Part shown: piece by piece, positions 12,542 to 22,998 of the stretch
Position numbering within the stretch: position 1 is the first letter of the stretch
How the letters are laid out: every line of letters starts with the position of its first letter
DNA from: Argentina anserina
Lineage: Eukaryota > Streptophyta > Magnoliopsida > Rosales > Rosaceae
Direction: 5' to 3'
NCBI RefSeq assembly: GCF_933775445.1
Contig: NC_065878.1
Location: forward strand, 15,635,395 to 15,699,394
DNA: 64,000 nucleotides
The notes under the pieces: generated by a model
Databases searched by the model: none
Seen by the model: the letters and a program-made list of their open reading frames with translations, nothing else
What the model was told of the DNA's origin: nothing
Translations under genes and position numbers: made by a program

Positions 12542-12968
12542 TTAACTTTTGGGAAAAACTTGCGTACAAACTAGTATGTACGCGTGCGTCCAAACTCTCG
12601 TTTATTTGCACACTTTGCGAATATAAATACATGATTTTAACCGTTCAAAAGTTTAGTTTATTACTAAAGATCATTTCTATAAAATATCAACATAAACAAA
12701 AATCGTCTTCATAGTCGATTGCATCAAACAAATTGACGGTTGATCATGAGACTACTAACTTTCACCATAACCGTTCATTTGTTTGATGCAATCGACTATG
12801 AAGACGATTTTTGTTTATGTTGATCTTTTACAGAAATGATCTTTAGTAATAAACTAAACATTTGAACGGTTAAAATCATGTATTTATATTCGCAAAGTGT
12901 GTAAATAAACGAGAGTTTGGACGCACGCGTACATACTAGTTTGTACGCAAGTTTTTTCCTTAACTTTT
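12542..12968. mobile_element. Foldback MITE with 9-bp target duplication (Mutator-like)
   Basis: The element proper spans 12551-12959, flanked by a perfect 9-bp direct repeat TTAACTTTT at 12542-12550 and 12960-12968. The two halves are nearly perfect inverted copies of about 190 bases. They start GGGAAAAACTTGCGTAC and end GTACGCAAGTTTTTTCC, around a short loop near 12745-12770. There is no transposase. Long terminal inverted repeats plus a 9-bp duplication fit Mutator-like MITEs. It sits about 70 bases upstream of the inferred OXA1L leader exon, so it could influence that promoter or form hairpin RNA. Confidence 0.85.
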
Positions 12969-13736
12969 TTCTTTTCTTTTTAACTCCCATTATTTACAGA
13001 CTGTAAACACATTATTTAACCCTCAATGTCATTGCAAATACTGTACGTCTGTACCACAGTGGGTCATCTAAGATTCTAGGGTCATCCTACTACAAGCACT
13101 GATGTGTACATTGTTCTACTTCCACTACACATGTTTTCCTATTCAATGTTACATTACGTTTTCCGATTTTATTTCACGATTTCTTGGTGGTGCCGTAAAA
13201 AGTTTTCATTAATAATCGTACCAATTTTTCTATATAATTATGTCGTTTTGTTCATCGGTAAGTAGGGGTGTAAATCAGCCGAGTTGAGCTGAACCAAATA
13301 CTAAATTGTTCATGTTTGGCTTATTTTCATACGATCGAGCTTGAGTTTGGCTAAAATTTGATTTTCGTCTTTTATGTTTAAGCTCAGCTCGGCTCATTTT
13401 ATTAGACGAGCTCAAACTCGAATCAAGTCGGTTTGAATCATATAAAACTAAAATTTTAAAAAATATCTCATATTTTATGTTATAAGTAGTTTTAATTACA
13501 AGTATGCAACTAGTGCTGAATAGTACATTATGGGGGTAATGGTATATCATTTATTTCATACTCCATGCATCAATACCCTCTTGCCATAGTATACAGGAAT
13601 CATGCTTCATAACCAAGAGAAAACCTGCATAGCAATTTACTAAAGGTTAGTACCTCCAAACTTCGATGTATGCAAATAATATGCTCAAGAATGGTCACAT
13701 AATGCGACGGTTGATGTGTTAATTTGTAATGTGATA
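12969..13736. other. Intergenic with possible transposon fragment
   Basis: No gene is visible. Around 13264-13440 there is a segment beginning AGGGGTGTAAATC and rich in GCTCGGCTC/GAGCTCAAAC motifs. These resemble ends of widespread plant DNA transposons, but no matching right end or target duplication could be recognised. Confidence 0.35.
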
Positions 13737-14042
13737 CCTAAAATTGTGTTTCAGGACACATTTATCGATAGGAGGAAGGACGAGCTTTAGGCCACATTTC
13801 TTGGGAATAAGAGAGTGTAGATGGCTTATAGTCTCCAATTGTGGCCAACGTTTTCATACAGCCTGCTTGTCTGGCTTGGTAAGGGCGATTTCGCTTAGGA
13901 CCTTAGCACCTTTGCAACAAGCAGGAGAGGGAACTTTAGCTGAACCCTTCACGAAAAGGAGACATGGGGATAAGCAGGGAAGCGTAGCATGTGCAGTCGA
14001 AACGAAGAAGAGAATGGCTAAGAACACGATTACGCGAGCCAT
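13737..14042 (-). pseudogene. Non-specific lipid transfer protein pseudogene, copy 1
   Basis: The start MARVIVFLAILFFVSTAHA is a clear signal peptide. It is followed by the LTP pattern SPC-x14-CC and 19 residues to where the CxC motif should be. There the frame breaks (near 13855). Homology continues in another frame with KTLATIGDYKP, then shifts again to SLIPKKCGLKLVLPPIDKC. This supplies the last two cysteines of a type I nsLTP. Intact members are small secreted lipid-binding proteins of about 90-95 residues with eight cysteines. Two frameshifts make this copy dead. A paralogue broken at the same place lies at 22190-22516. Confidence 0.75.
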
Positions 14043-14646
14043 GGATGAAACTCTTGAGAATTAGGTGATGAGTTTGAACATGGAACTTGGATGTCCTCTG
14101 AGTTCAAGTTGTATTATTACTTGAGATACCAGAAGGGTGTATATATAGATGCGTGCAAGTGTTTCAGTAATTCAGTTCTAGAGTGATCTCCAACTGTTGT
14201 CATGCTAGTTTCATGGAAGTGATCAATTTCGTATTCTATGACGGTACACCTTTCATGTTCTCATTACGTGAGTAACTTGACAAGATCTCATTTCCAGCAT
14301 AATGATATCGTTTCTTAACAAATTCAAGATTCTACATCTCAATCTCAAGCACATTTTAGTGTTACGAATCTACTACCTTTTTACTCGTACACATTCAGAG
14401 TTGTTATATTTTGGAGGAAATGAAAGTAAGCTAAGAGGAAGCTAACATACCCAATTGGACAAATCTGGATCCCATCTGTACTCATACCGATTCTGTTTGA
14501 AAGATTTAGTCATTGGGCATAGGATAGTTAGGAAAAAGAAATGAAGAAACTCTAAACAACCTAGTCTCAAATATAAACAAATTCACAAAACATGAGCGAT
14601 TAATTCAAACTGCAGTATCCCATGGTCTTGATCACACAAAATGACA
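14043..14646. other. Flank of nsLTP copy 1
   Basis: This is the former upstream region of nsLTP copy 1. Parts (to about 14280) align with 22520-22690 in the second copy. Nothing else is recognised. Confidence 0.4.
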
Positions 14647-14651
14647 CTTTA

Positions 14652-14945
14652 TGTTGGATTGAAAAATATGGGAACAGATACTGTGTTGGAATATGAAGGA
14701 AATGAGATATTGGTTCTTTTGAGTTGCTACAGCAGAGCTCTTTTTGGTTTTTTATTAACTTGACATCATTACCTACAACAGCACATTAGCTAAGTACTTA
14801 TAGGCATGCTTAGTGCTCTAGACTATTCTATTCTAGAGACATACAGAAGACTAACTAAGACTAATACATTATTAATTAAGCTAATAGATATTTCTAGAGA
14901 TAAGTAGAGTTGCGTAGAAAGTACATTAATTCTAAGTTTCCAACA
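14652..14945 (-). repeat. copia-1 3' LTR
   Basis: This 294-bp repeat has TG...CA ends and matches 19116-19409 with one visible substitution. The polypurine tract adjoins it at 14946-14955 on the minus strand. Confidence 0.95.
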
Positions 14946-14952
14946 CTCCCCC

Positions 14953-17900
14953 TTAATGTGCTTTCTTCACAACGCCAATGAGCTCCCTGAAATGGCAAAA
15001 CTTTTCCTTTGAAAGTGTTTTGGTCAGAATATCAGTTAATTGTTCCTCTGACCTGCAATATTCCAGCTGCACTATCTCTTTCTCAATTGCTTCTCTGATG
15101 AAGTGATACTTGATTGCAATATGCTTTGTCCTTTCATGATTGACTGGATTTTTTGCAATGGTAATGGCTGACTTATTGTCACCACAGTATAGGGTGGTTC
15201 CTTTCTCTTGCTTCTCTCCAATATCTTCAAGAATTCGTCGAAGCCATATTGCTTGAGATGTTGCTTTTGCTGTTGCAATGTATTCTGCTTCAGTTGAGGA
15301 CTGAGCAACAACACTTTGCTTCTTTGAAGCCCATGAACATGCTCCAGAACCAAGAGAGAACACATAGGCAGATGTGCTCTTCATGTCATCAAGGCAACCA
15401 GCCCAATCACTATCTGTGTACCCAACAAGAGTTGAATTTTCTGCTGTTCTGTAATGGATTCCATAATCAAGAGTGCCCTGCAAATATCTTAACACTCTTT
15501 TAGCTGCTCCAAAATGAATTTGACTTGGCTCTTGCATATACCTGGAGAGAAGACTTGCAGCAAACATGATATCAGGCCTAGTAGCCGTTAGATACAAAAG
15601 GCCACCAATTAAACTTCTGTACTTTGTAGGATCTGCCTTCTTTGCACCATCTTCCTTCTTCAACTTTTCATTTGCTATCAGAGGAGTAACTACAAAATTA
15701 CAACCAAGCAAATTGAACTTCTTGAGGATGTTCTCTGCATACTTCCTTTGGGAAATAAAAATCCCATCTTTCGATTGAGATACTTCAATCCCCAAAAAAT
15801 AATGAAGAAGGCCCAAGTCATTCATCTCATAAGTATTCATCTCATAAGTATTCATCATATCCCTCTTAAATTGCTGAATCATATTCTCATTGTTACCAGT
15901 AAATATTAGATCATCAACATAAAGGGAACTAATGAGAATAGAACCTGACTTCTTGTACACATAAAGTGTAGGCTCACTTGGACTCTTCTGGAAACCTTGC
16001 TTTGCAAAGTACTTGTGAATTTCAGCATACCATGTCCGAGGAGCTTGCTTTAACCCGTAAAGAGCCTTCTTTAACCTGTAAACTTTGTCTTCTCCCCCTT
16101 TAACTAAAAATCCTTGAGGCTGCTCTACATAGACTTCATCTATCAATACTCCATTTAGAAAAGCAGACTTCACATCAAGTTGATAAATCAACCAATTCCT
16201 TTGAGCAGCAAGAGCAATCAAGGTTCTAACAGTTTCAAGTCTTGCAACAGGAGCAAAAGTTTCAGAATAATCAATACCTGGTTGTTGAGTAAATCCACGA
16301 GCCACCAGCCTTGCTTTATGTTTACAGATGCTTCCATCTTGATTGAACTTTGTCTTGTATATCCATTTCACCCCAATAACTTCTCAATCTTTTGGAAGAT
16401 CAACAAGCTCCCAAGTTTGATTTTTTTCTATCATACTCATCTCCTCCTCCATTGCTTTCACCCAAACTTCTTCTTTTTTAGCTTCTTCAAAGTTTTCTGG
16501 TTCTATATCAGCAAAGTTGCAAGACTCATATAAATCACTTAGCATTCTGGTTCTTTAAGGAGGGCTCTCTGGTGATGAGTACTCTGCAGTAGGTGGATCC
16601 TCATTTGAATTGCTTGTTGAAGTTGTTGGTGACTGAGGAATGACACCATATTCATACTGCTCCATTTGAATGTTTTCTTCTTGCTGATCAGTAGCATATG
16701 GTAACTCCTGCACTTTATTTTCTTTCCAATCCCAGCTAGCTTTTTCATTAAAAATAACATCTCTGCTCACAATTAACTTCTTCGTTTCAACATTGTAAAG
16801 TCGATATCCTTTTGAGCTAGTACTATACCCAACAAATATGCATTTTTGACTTTTATCATCAAATTTACTTCTTTTATGAGCAGAGATATGAACATAACAA
16901 ATGCAGCCAAAAATTTTAAAGTGACTTACAGATGGCTTGAATCCACTCCAGGCTTTGAACGGAGTCATGTTCTTCACCGCCTTTGTTGGACATCTGTTGA
17001 GAATATAAACGGCTGTATGCACAGCTTCTGCCCAAAAATCCTTTGGTAAGCCCTTCTCTTTCAGCATTGAAGTCGCCATCTCCACAATGGTACGATTTTT
17101 CCTTTCAGCGATGCCATTCTGTTGGGGGCTGTAGCCAACTGTAAGTTGCTTCCAAATGCCTTCATCTTTGCAAAAATCTTCAAATTCATGAGAAGTGTAT
17201 TCTCCTCCATTGTCACTTCGAATGACTTTAATTTGATAGCCACTTTGCTTTTCTACAAATACTTTGAATTTTCTGAAAACTTGGAAAGTTTCTGATTTCT
17301 CTTTCAAAAAATATACCCAGATCATTCTCGAAAAATCATCAATAAATGTGAGAAAGTACCTGAATTGGTTTAATGAAGGAGTTCGCATTTTTTCACATAT
17401 ATCTCTATGCACAAGCTCTAACGGTGCCTTAGCTCTCCAAGAACTTTGTTTTGGGAATGGAAATCGATGTTGCTTGCCCATAATACACCCTTCACATGGA
17501 TCAGTTGTTGCTTCAATTTGAGGCAGCCCTTTGATCATGCTATTTTGTTGAAGTAGCTTTAGCCCTCGAAAATTCAGATGACAAAACCTCTTGTGCCACA
17601 ACCAAGAGTCTTGAACAACATCAGTCTTCAATGCATCGACATGATCGTAAACTTCATCATAAATGATTTCAATGATAAAGTTTCTGTTTGGCCGCATCTT
17701 CACATGTGCTATCACTATATTTCCAGCATTTTTATCATAAATAGTGCAGCTTAAATCATCAAAGACAACTCTATAACCATGCTCCAAAAGTTGTCCAACA
17801 CTCAACAGATTTTCATTCAAATTTGGAACAAGTAGAACATCATGAATGTACCTCACTCCTTTTGCAGTTCTGACGGCAATTGTTCCTTTCCCCTTTGCTC

Positions 17901-19058
17901 GAACAGGATAGCCATCACCCATTCTTATCCTTGGAGTAATTGTAGTATCAATGTCAAGAAATATAGTTTCATTTCCTGACATATGATTGCTACAACCACT
18001 GTCAACGAATCATCTGCATGAGTCTTCTTCTCGAATTGATAGGCACTTAGCAGAGAATAAATTCTCTTCTCTACTATGTTCATTTTGATGCTCCGTAAAT
18101 TTGCCTTGATTGGAATGATTATATCTACAATTCTTGTCAGTATGCCCAAACTTATTACAATAAAGGCATTTAGGCTTTCCTCTGTACCAACAGTTCATAG
18201 TAATATGACTATTTTTATTGCAAATCTTGCAAGATGGTCTATAATCTCCAGAGTTCATACCTCTATCATTGCTGTAATGATTTCTCCTGCTCCAATCTCC
18301 TTTCTTAAACTTCCATTGGTCGCTGGAATGTTGGCCATCTCTTGCTACTAGCTTCCCTCTCTTGAAGGTTTTTTGTGGCTTGAAATTGAGTTTCGATTGA
18401 AAAGCACTTTCAATTGTTTCTTCATTGCGTCTCAATCTCCTTTGTTCGTGAGACTTCAACGATCCCAGCAGTTGTCCATGGTGAGAGTTTTGAGATCCTT
18501 CGATTCTTCAATTGCAGCAACAATAGGATCAAATTTTTCTGGTAAGCTAACCAAGATCTTATCCACAACACATCGATCATCCATCTCTTCACCACCGAGT
18601 GTTCTTATTTGATTGACCACTTCGGTTAATCTGGAAGAGTAATCTTGAATGCACTCTGACTCCTTCATTTTCAGATTGTGGAACTCTCTACGCAAAGATT
18701 GAAGCTTGATGGTTCTAGCCTTCTCATCGCCTTGAAACTCTCGTTCTAGAATCTCCCAAGCCTCCTTTGTTGTCTTGGCTCTAGAAATTCTGGGAAATAT
18801 CTCAGATGTCACCGCGTTTTGAATCTTCGAGAGCGCCTTCGCATCGGACCTGACTTCTTCGTCATAGATTTTCTTCTGGGCTACTGTGAGTTCATCCTCT
18901 TCAGCTTCTGTGAGTTCTTGATAACCTTTCTCTGTGATTCTCCAAAGACCTTCTGATCGGAGCATTGTCTTCATCTTAATCTTCCAGAAATCATAATTTT
19001 CTCCACCAAAGATAGGAAGAAGAGGATAAGAACCTGATGCACTTTCTTTAGAATCCAT
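14953..19058 (-). pseudogene. copia-1 gag-pol, inactivated
   Basis: Gag starts at 19058 (MDSKESASGSYPLLPIFGG). A one-base deletion near 18470 shifts the frame, which reopens at 18459 with two zinc knuckles (CKICNKNSHITMNC, CLYCNKFGHTDKNC). From there to 14953 pol is one frame interrupted by stops at 18010-18012, 16555-16557 and 16384-16386. The first replaces the residue before the protease signature FVDSGCSNHM. Integrase shows the HHCC finger (CEGCIMGKQHR) and DDE context (TFIDDF, RSDNGGEY, QQNGIAERKN). RT carries YVDDLIF and RNase H carries QSSTEAEY. A 15-base in-frame duplication (MNTYEMNTYEMN) near 15835 is visible. All three stops could arise by single C-to-T or G-to-A changes. Confidence 0.92.
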
Positions 19059-19115
19059 CTTCTTGATAAGAGATGTGGAACACCAAATATGAACGAACCT
19101 GCTCTGATACCAATT

Positions 19116-19409
19116 TGTTGGATTGAAAAATATGGGAACAGATACTGTGTTGGAATATGAAGGAAACGAGATATTGGTTCTTTTGAGTTGCTACAGCAGA
19201 GCTCTTTTTGGTTTTTTATTAACTTGACATCATTACCTACAACAGCACATTAGCTAAGTACTTATAGGCATGCTTAGTGCTCTAGACTATTCTATTCTAG
19301 AGACATACAGAAGACTAACTAAGACTAATACATTATTAATTAAGCTAATAGATATTTCTAGAGATAAGTAGAGTTGCGTAGAAAGTACATTAATTCTAAG
19401 TTTCCAACA
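19116..19409 (-). repeat. copia-1 5' LTR
   Basis: This 294-bp LTR is followed on the minus strand by the tRNA-iMet primer-binding site at about 19098-19115. Confidence 0.95.
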
Positions 19410-19428
19410 CTTTAAACGGCCAAGCCCT

Positions 19429-21110
19429 ATTTTGCATCTCCTGTTTTAACTGCTCTCAACTGCAATATGAAAATGAAAATCAAGAGAAACACAGTGAGGC
19501 ACGCATAAAATATTTTATTTTTCCAAAACCAACTCAAGAAGCTAACAAAACAGCTAAAACCAGAACGATCAATTGACAGATAACAGGGAGATATGAAAAG
19601 TTATTATATTTACATCTGTTGTAAAATATATATCAAATCAAGATCACAACATAGTAGATGAAAAATTATGCTATCTCGTAGAACCAGGTAAGGAAAAAGT
19701 CACATAGAGAGAAGGGAACAAGAACTTGTTATCATAGTTATACTCGTTAAACAAAGTGGTTAAATCTAGGAGATCTTCTGGAGTATCTATGACAACCCTT
19801 TTTTAACTCAAGCATACTGAAATTTTGTTGACATAATTGTAATTTTTTCCACTTGAGATTACCACAGATAGAAATCCATTGACCATAAGGAAATGAAGAA
19901 CTTACATTGAGCTTTGAAGTAACCCTCAGTTGATCAATAAGAGGAGGAGTTGCAGTGCTCGAACCAAAACAGTTGTTTAGGCTATTCATGGCACCTGAAA
20001 AGAAAAAATTAATTACTTTTGAGAAGAAAAAAGAGCAAGTGGTTCCTCACTTCCAGAGAAGTGATCAGGTACCACAAACCATTGACGTCGGCAATTATAT
20101 TGCACAATTTTTCAAATATACACCGCATACATCAGAAAGTACAGAGTTCTTAAGCAAAGCTGAAAGTTATATTAGTGACATAAATTCTGTACCTCTATTT
20201 ATTTATTTTTCCCGCTAAGTTTCTTAATTTTCTCTTAGATAAAAACATTTCTTAGAGTTGGTCAGACTGAGTAGTGCATGTGTAATTGTGTAAATGCAAC
20301 ACCAACAGAAAAACAAACCAGTACTGAATGACTGAAAATCATTCACTGAAAACATCTGTACCATATCAAAATATATATTTCAGTAAAAAAAAAAGGAATA
20401 TATGCACATTGAGACAGTTCATCCGACAAATCAATATTCAGGCACCAGATTGCAAAGCTCATATGAACATAAAATGCCTCAGTACAGTAAACACATCCAT
20501 AGATTTATTCAAAGCATCACAAACAGACAAATAAACAGCACAGAGAACAAGTATGAGAATTTCTCTAAAACTGCGTCACTTACCAATTGAATCTGGTAAG
20601 ACTATCACTATGATCAAAATTAACCAAGTGTTGTAGGGCAGCAACAGGGAAGAAAAAATCGGCTGCAGCCACAGCCACAGCCACTTCACTCACAGCAGCT
20701 CCTCGGGAGGTTACTACCTCCAGTGTCTTATTTGCAATAACCTCTGCAACAATGACATCCATCTTATCAGACCCATCACCAATCTTATCTGTAATAACGT
20801 CCCCAACAAAACCAATGTCATCCTCTAATCGAACGTATCACTGATGGAGATTGACGTTTGCTACAATGGAAGGAACCAAGGCCCAATGATCAGCCTGTCC
20901 TCTCTCTACTTTCAGAACCAAAATTAAATCCAACTATTGAGTTGTAAGATCCACTAGGAAAAATACTCATCATGTTGGGTTGAGTGCTTGAACTTAGTGA
21001 ATGAGATTCAGTATCCTCATTGTCATCAAGAAGAATGCGACTCAATGAAGAATGCAAACGTCCCCTGGAAAAGGTATTCGTGGTGGAGATAGCACGTCTA
21101 CACTACATTT
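19429..21110 (-). pseudogene. Partial tandem duplicate of OXA1L (exons 1-3), dead
   Basis: Minus-strand homology to OXA1L begins at 21110. The copy of the start codon is immediately followed by TAG (ATG TAG TGT AGA), destroying translation. The exon 1 relic continues through VIVAEVIANKTLEVVTSRGA to TRFNW and a kept donor at about 20583. The exon 2 relic (19904-19992) reads TPPLIDQLRVTSKLN with several substitutions. The exon 3 relic (19429-19465) has an internal deletion. Exons 4-9 are absent. Intron sequence is also shared with the parent gene, so this is a segmental DNA duplication and not a retrocopy. The promoter and leader-exon region is missing and replaced by unrelated sequence at 21240-21890. 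Confidence 0.88.
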
Positions 21111-21239
21111 CAGGTGGTAAAGTCCTGCTGAAACAATGTTAACACAGAACAACATTACGTATAACAATATGATCATAACATCCAACCTTTAAATTTCACA
21201 ACATTACAGTCTACACAAACTGTTACAATGCAATATAAT

Positions 21240-21890
21240 AATTCCATGAAGAGAGCCCAAGGTTTGGAGATAGCACGTCTACACTATTGTGTTGTTAATT
21301 TGGAGTCTTTCGGTGAGACCCAAGGATTTAATTGTTTGATTTGGCTTTGGTTGTTTGCTACTTCTTCAAGTTCTGCGGTCATGGGTTTGGGTTCGGACGT
21401 GGCACAAGAGGGTGCAATGTTCTTCCCGGCGACGGAGGAGCTGTTTTCTTCATCGGAGTCATGGTGTCGCTCCTGGGAAGCACTCTGTGGAGTGCTTATG
21501 CTGCTCTTCGAGTCTCTTTTGTCTCTTTCAGGTGGGAAGGCATGCGACTTGATCGCCGAGATGGACGGCTTCTTTTGGACGATCGGAGACGTGCGGCGGT
21601 GGTGCAGCGGTGGTTTGTGCTCGGAGAAGTGGAGTTGGGAACAAGGCTGGGTCAACCGTTGGGCTTAGGGTTTAGACGTGTAGTAGTGTAGAGGATTTCG
21701 ACTCTGTATTTCATTATTTTGATTTATTGCCTAATTAGTTAGTGTCTATTTAGGTGTGATTATTTAGGTGTGATTTGTCACCGTATGCATGATCTATGTG
21801 ATCGTTAAGGAGCCTTGAGCTCGAATCGGTTTTATGCCTAATGAATTTGTTTCATAGTTTTTTTTTTTAAATCTTCTCTGTCACTTGTGT
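21240..21890. other. Unassigned segment replacing the OXA1L promoter in copy 2
   Basis: This segment has no counterpart in copy 1. It is GC-richer than its surroundings, with overlapping open frames on both strands (for example 21228-21668 + and 21284-21655 -), but none carries a recognisable domain. It opens with a 20-base repeat of GAGATAGCACGTCTACACTA that also occurs at 21088, and ends in a T run near 21860. A tandem ATTTAGGTGTGATT lies at about 21748-21776. It could be a captured gene piece or part of a retroelement; I cannot decide. Confidence 0.4.
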
Positions 21891-22189
21891 GATTCATGGG
21901 TAAATGGTACATCATGGTAGTAATGGGTACTTTTATTTGTTCATTCACCTTGCAGTAATACCCTTTCTGTAGCCTACAATTTTCCCCTTCAATAACCGAG
22001 AGTAAACCTGCATAGCAAAATACTAATGTTTAATACCTCCAAACTTCAATGTGTGCAAATAATATGCTCAAAAATTACATTTACTTGACCACTTAATGTG
22101 ACCATTGATGTGTTAATATTTTTTTTGGTCAGTACTCTAATTATGTGTTAATTAGTAATGAGATTTCTCGAGTGTGTTTTGATTACATG

Positions 22190-22516
22190 GAGCAGTCTGT
22201 TTTTATCGATGGGAGGAAGGTCGAGATTCAGGACACATTTCTTGGGAAGAATAGAGAGTGCAGATAGCTCATAGTCTCCAATATTGGCCAAGATTTACCT
22301 GAGGCTCAGGCACACAGCTACCTTGTCTTGGTTCGTTTGGATGCTGTTGCTTAGGTCCTGAGCACCACTGCAACAAGCCGGAGATGGATCTTCAGTCGAA
22401 CCCTTCACAAAAAGAAAAAAAAGGGCCAGAAGCTGGATCACCAACGGCTCGGATGGCACAGAATGCACAGTCGAAATGAAGAAGAGAACGGCTAAGAATG
22501 TGATCAGGCGAGCCAT
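22190..22516 (-). pseudogene. Non-specific lipid transfer protein pseudogene, copy 2
   Basis: Signal peptide MARLITFLAVLFFISTVHS is followed by a degraded N-terminus that has lost the first cysteines. Next come FVKGSTEDPSPACC, 19 residues and VCLSLR, then a TAA stop where the CxC motif should be. Past the stop the same frame continues ANIGDYELSAL to LPKKCVLNLDLPPIDK, the normal nsLTP C-terminus. Order and spacing match copy 1 (13737-14042) and identify the pair as products of one segmental duplication. No functional product is possible. Confidence 0.75.
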
Positions 22517-22998
22517 GGATGAAACTCTTAAGAATTAGGTGATGAGTTTGAACTTGGAAGCAAGTTTGATGGATGTCCGTTGAGTTCAAAGGTATTACTA
22601 AAAGACTTGAAGGGAGCTTAAATAGATGCTCAAACGCTAGTTTCATTTGAAGTGATCAGGTTCCTATTCCATGCTTAAATTCCGCATGGTTTCATGCAAG
22701 TATGCAACTGACCATCATAAAATCTCCTTGAAATGAAAACCAATCGTGTTATGTAACAAAGAATGGATCACAATCTTGAACAGTGCAGGTGATCTAAAAT
22801 AGTTTGTAAATGATAAAATTGTGAAAAACACTCGCACCAACTTTAGGTCAAAGCAAAGAAAGTCACGAGAAACAGCAATCTTTTGCTTCAATACTTAGAT
22901 TATCTCAATTAAGTATTACAATACAATATAAATAATTATTAAACTGCACAAGACTAAACTATGTGTTGCTATATACATGTGACATGGCTATGCCATGG

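Larger units (their letters stand above)
14652..19409 (-). mobile_element. Young full-length Ty1/copia retrotransposon (copia-1)
   Basis: LTRs are 14652-14945 and 19116-19409, both 294 bp, beginning TGTTGG and ending CCAACA. They differ at a single base by eye (aatgag versus aacgag). A 5-bp target duplication CTTTA lies at 14647-14651 and 19410-19414. On the minus strand the 5' LTR is followed by TTGGTATCAGAGCAGG, the initiator-Met tRNA primer site. The 3' LTR is preceded by the polypurine tract AAGGGGGAG. Domain order gag, protease, integrase, RT, RNase H is the copia order. Internal coding is damaged by one frameshift and three stops, so despite near-identical LTRs it cannot make its own polyprotein. 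Confidence 0.96.

Noticed and set aside
12996..13560. Minus-strand 91-codon frame at 13275-13550 as a small gene
   Set aside because: It crosses transposon-like GAGCTC-rich sequence and has no conserved motif.
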